Positions 5,254 to 5,778 of a stretch of DNA of 5,778 bases are shown here, piece by piece. The notes below the pieces were generated by a model. The model worked only from the letters and a program-made list of their open reading frames with translations. It searched no databases and was not told the DNA's origin. Position numbers and translations under genes: made by a program. The first letter of the stretch is position 1, and each line of letters opens with the position of its first letter. The DNA is taken from positions 1-5,778 of the forward strand of contig JAJZFF010000023.1 of the NCBI GenBank assembly GCA_021805485.1, given 5' to 3'. The DNA is from Pseudomonadota bacterium. Its GTDB lineage: Bacteria; Pseudomonadota; Alphaproteobacteria; Acetobacterales; Acetobacteraceae.

Positions 5254-5320
5254 AGAGCGTGATGACCGCAGGTGGACTCGCCGCAGGTCTGAATCACGCG
5301 ATCAAACAAAGAGCTGGAGT
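5254..5320. repeat. Structured intergenic element, likely dispersed palindromic repeat
   Basis: The core 5257-5299 folds into one long hairpin. GCGTGAT (5257-5263) pairs with ATCACGC (5293-5299), GACC (5264-5267) with GGTC (5286-5289), and GGTG (5271-5274) with CGCC (5279-5282, one G-U). This leaves a symmetric GCA/GCA internal loop, a TGA bulge and a GACT tetraloop. It is followed by GATCAAACAAAGAGCTGGAG (5300-5319), the only AT-rich patch of the gap. AGAGC occurs at both ends (5254-5258, 5309-5313). From memory, the GAATCACGCGATCAAACAAAGAGCT wording resembles a common dispersed intergenic repeat of alphaproteobacterial genomes; I cannot confirm its copy number here. It could instead be a 3'-UTR structure or small RNA. 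Confidence 0.5.
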
Positions 5321-5342
5321 GGGCGGGCTGAGCAAAGCCGAT

Positions 5343-5363
5343 GCCATCCCACGCGGGCATGGC
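5343..5363 (-). terminator. Hairpin downstream of the ABC-F gene, possible terminator
   Basis: GCCATCCC (5343-5350) pairs with GGGCATGGC (5355-5363): 8 bp with a single bulged base and an ACGC loop, lying 7 nt past the ABC-F stop on the minus strand. The minus-strand RNA has no immediate U run; a U-rich stretch (CUCUUUGUUUGAU) comes about 30 nt later at 5302-5314. Termination is therefore plausible but not classic. Confidence 0.35.
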
Positions 5364-5370
5364 GGGCCGC

Positions 5371-5778
5371 CTATTGCGCCCGTTCCAGGGCTTGCTCCGC
5401 TTCGAGCCAGGCCGTTTCGGCCGCCTCGGTGGCCCGTGCCAGGGCCGCCAGACGCGTCTGCAGCCGGGTCACATCAGCGCCGCGACCGGGGCCATAGACC
5501 GCCCCATCGGCCAGTTGCGCCTCGATCGCGGCGCGCTCGGCGGCGAGCCGAGCGAGTTCCGCCTCGGCGGCGCGCGCCGCCCGGCGCAGCGGCGCCACCG
5601 CAGCGCGCGCCTCCGCCCGCTCGCGCCGCTCCTCCCGCCGCCCCGCCCCGCCCCTGCCGTTCTCCTCCCGCGCCGAGCCGCGCGCCCGCTCGGCGAGCAG
5701 GGCACGATACTCGTCGAGATCGCCATCGAAGCCGCGCACGCTGCCGTCGGCCACCAGCGACGGCCGATCCGCCAGCAG
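5371..5778 (-). CDS. ABC-F family ATPase, C-terminal part
   Basis: Partial gene on the minus strand: the frame is open to the window edge and ends at TAG (5373-5371), giving 135 residues. It starts inside the end of the second ATP-binding cassette: ADRPSLVADGSVRGFDGDLD is the characteristic post-Walker/H-loop wording of ABC-F proteins. After that comes an Arg/Gly/Glu-rich linker, then an Ala/Glu/Leu/Arg-rich heptad-like region (about visible residues 50-85 and 100-135) that should form the C-terminal coiled coil found in Uup/YheS-type members. ABC-F proteins lack membrane segments and act on ribosomes, for example at the E site. Walker and signature motifs lie outside the window, so the subfamily is undecided. 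It is convergent with the ribosomal operon. The GTG at 5754 opens an in-frame stretch but is internal, not the start. Confidence 0.88.
   Translation of the reverse strand: MLADRPSLVADGSVRGFDGDLDEYRALLAERARGSAREENGRGGAGRREERRERAEARAAVAPLRRAARAAEAELARLAAERAAIEAQLADGAVYGPGRGADVTRLQTRLAALARATEAAETAWLEAEQALERAQ

Noticed and set aside
1..5778. CRISPR array, tRNA, rRNA, insertion sequence or prophage
   Set aside because: No regularly spaced repeats, cloverleaf with acceptor/anticodon features, transposase-like frame or terminal inverted repeats were seen.

Overview
This window is GC-rich (about 70 %) chromosomal DNA of an alphaproteobacterium. The Hfq core with its RRDGH insertion, the C-terminally extended S6 and L9, and the gene order aminotransferase - HAD - hfq - hflX - IMPase - rpsF - rpsR - rplI suggest a member of the Rhodospirillales, possibly Acetobacteraceae. 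That placement is an inference from recalled gene order and protein features, not from a search.

Layout: positions 2-403 hold the 3' end of a class IV (D-amino-acid type) aminotransferase. It overlaps by 11 nt a HAD-family phosphatase (393-1058). A 121-nt leader with a plausible but unproven promoter precedes hfq (1180-1461). hfq is followed after 5 nt by the ribosome-associated GTPase gene hflX (1467-2834), which overlaps by 4 nt an inositol-monophosphatase-family gene (2831-3658). All four complete genes in this first half start with GTG. After a 133-nt leader rich in hairpins comes the compact ribosomal protein operon rpsF (3792-4271), rpsR (4276-4551), rplI (4562-5122), all with ATG starts and clear Shine-Dalgarno sequences. 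A 248-nt non-coding stretch full of inverted repeats (5123-5370) separates rplI from the convergent 3' end of an ABC-F ATPase gene on the minus strand (5371-5778).

How the genes relate: hfq and hflX form the widely conserved RNA-chaperone and ribosome-rescue pair, and small tightly spaced enzymes flank them. The S6/S18/L9 genes are a classic ribosomal operon whose leader can be folded into a candidate S6:S18-binding motif that would partly cover the rpsF ribosome binding site. The ABC-F fragment belongs to a separate convergent transcription unit, although that family also acts on ribosomes.

The genes are housekeeping genes, and I see no undescribed multi-gene system, phage, transposon, CRISPR array, tRNA or rRNA. 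The points worth checking are small-scale: a perfect 16-bp tandem duplication at the hfq/hflX junction that probably uncoupled two formerly overlapping genes, an 18-nt repeat array at the start of hflX, the foldable rpsF leader, and an elaborate 43-nt hairpin in the rplI/ABC-F gap that looks like a dispersed alphaproteobacterial intergenic repeat.
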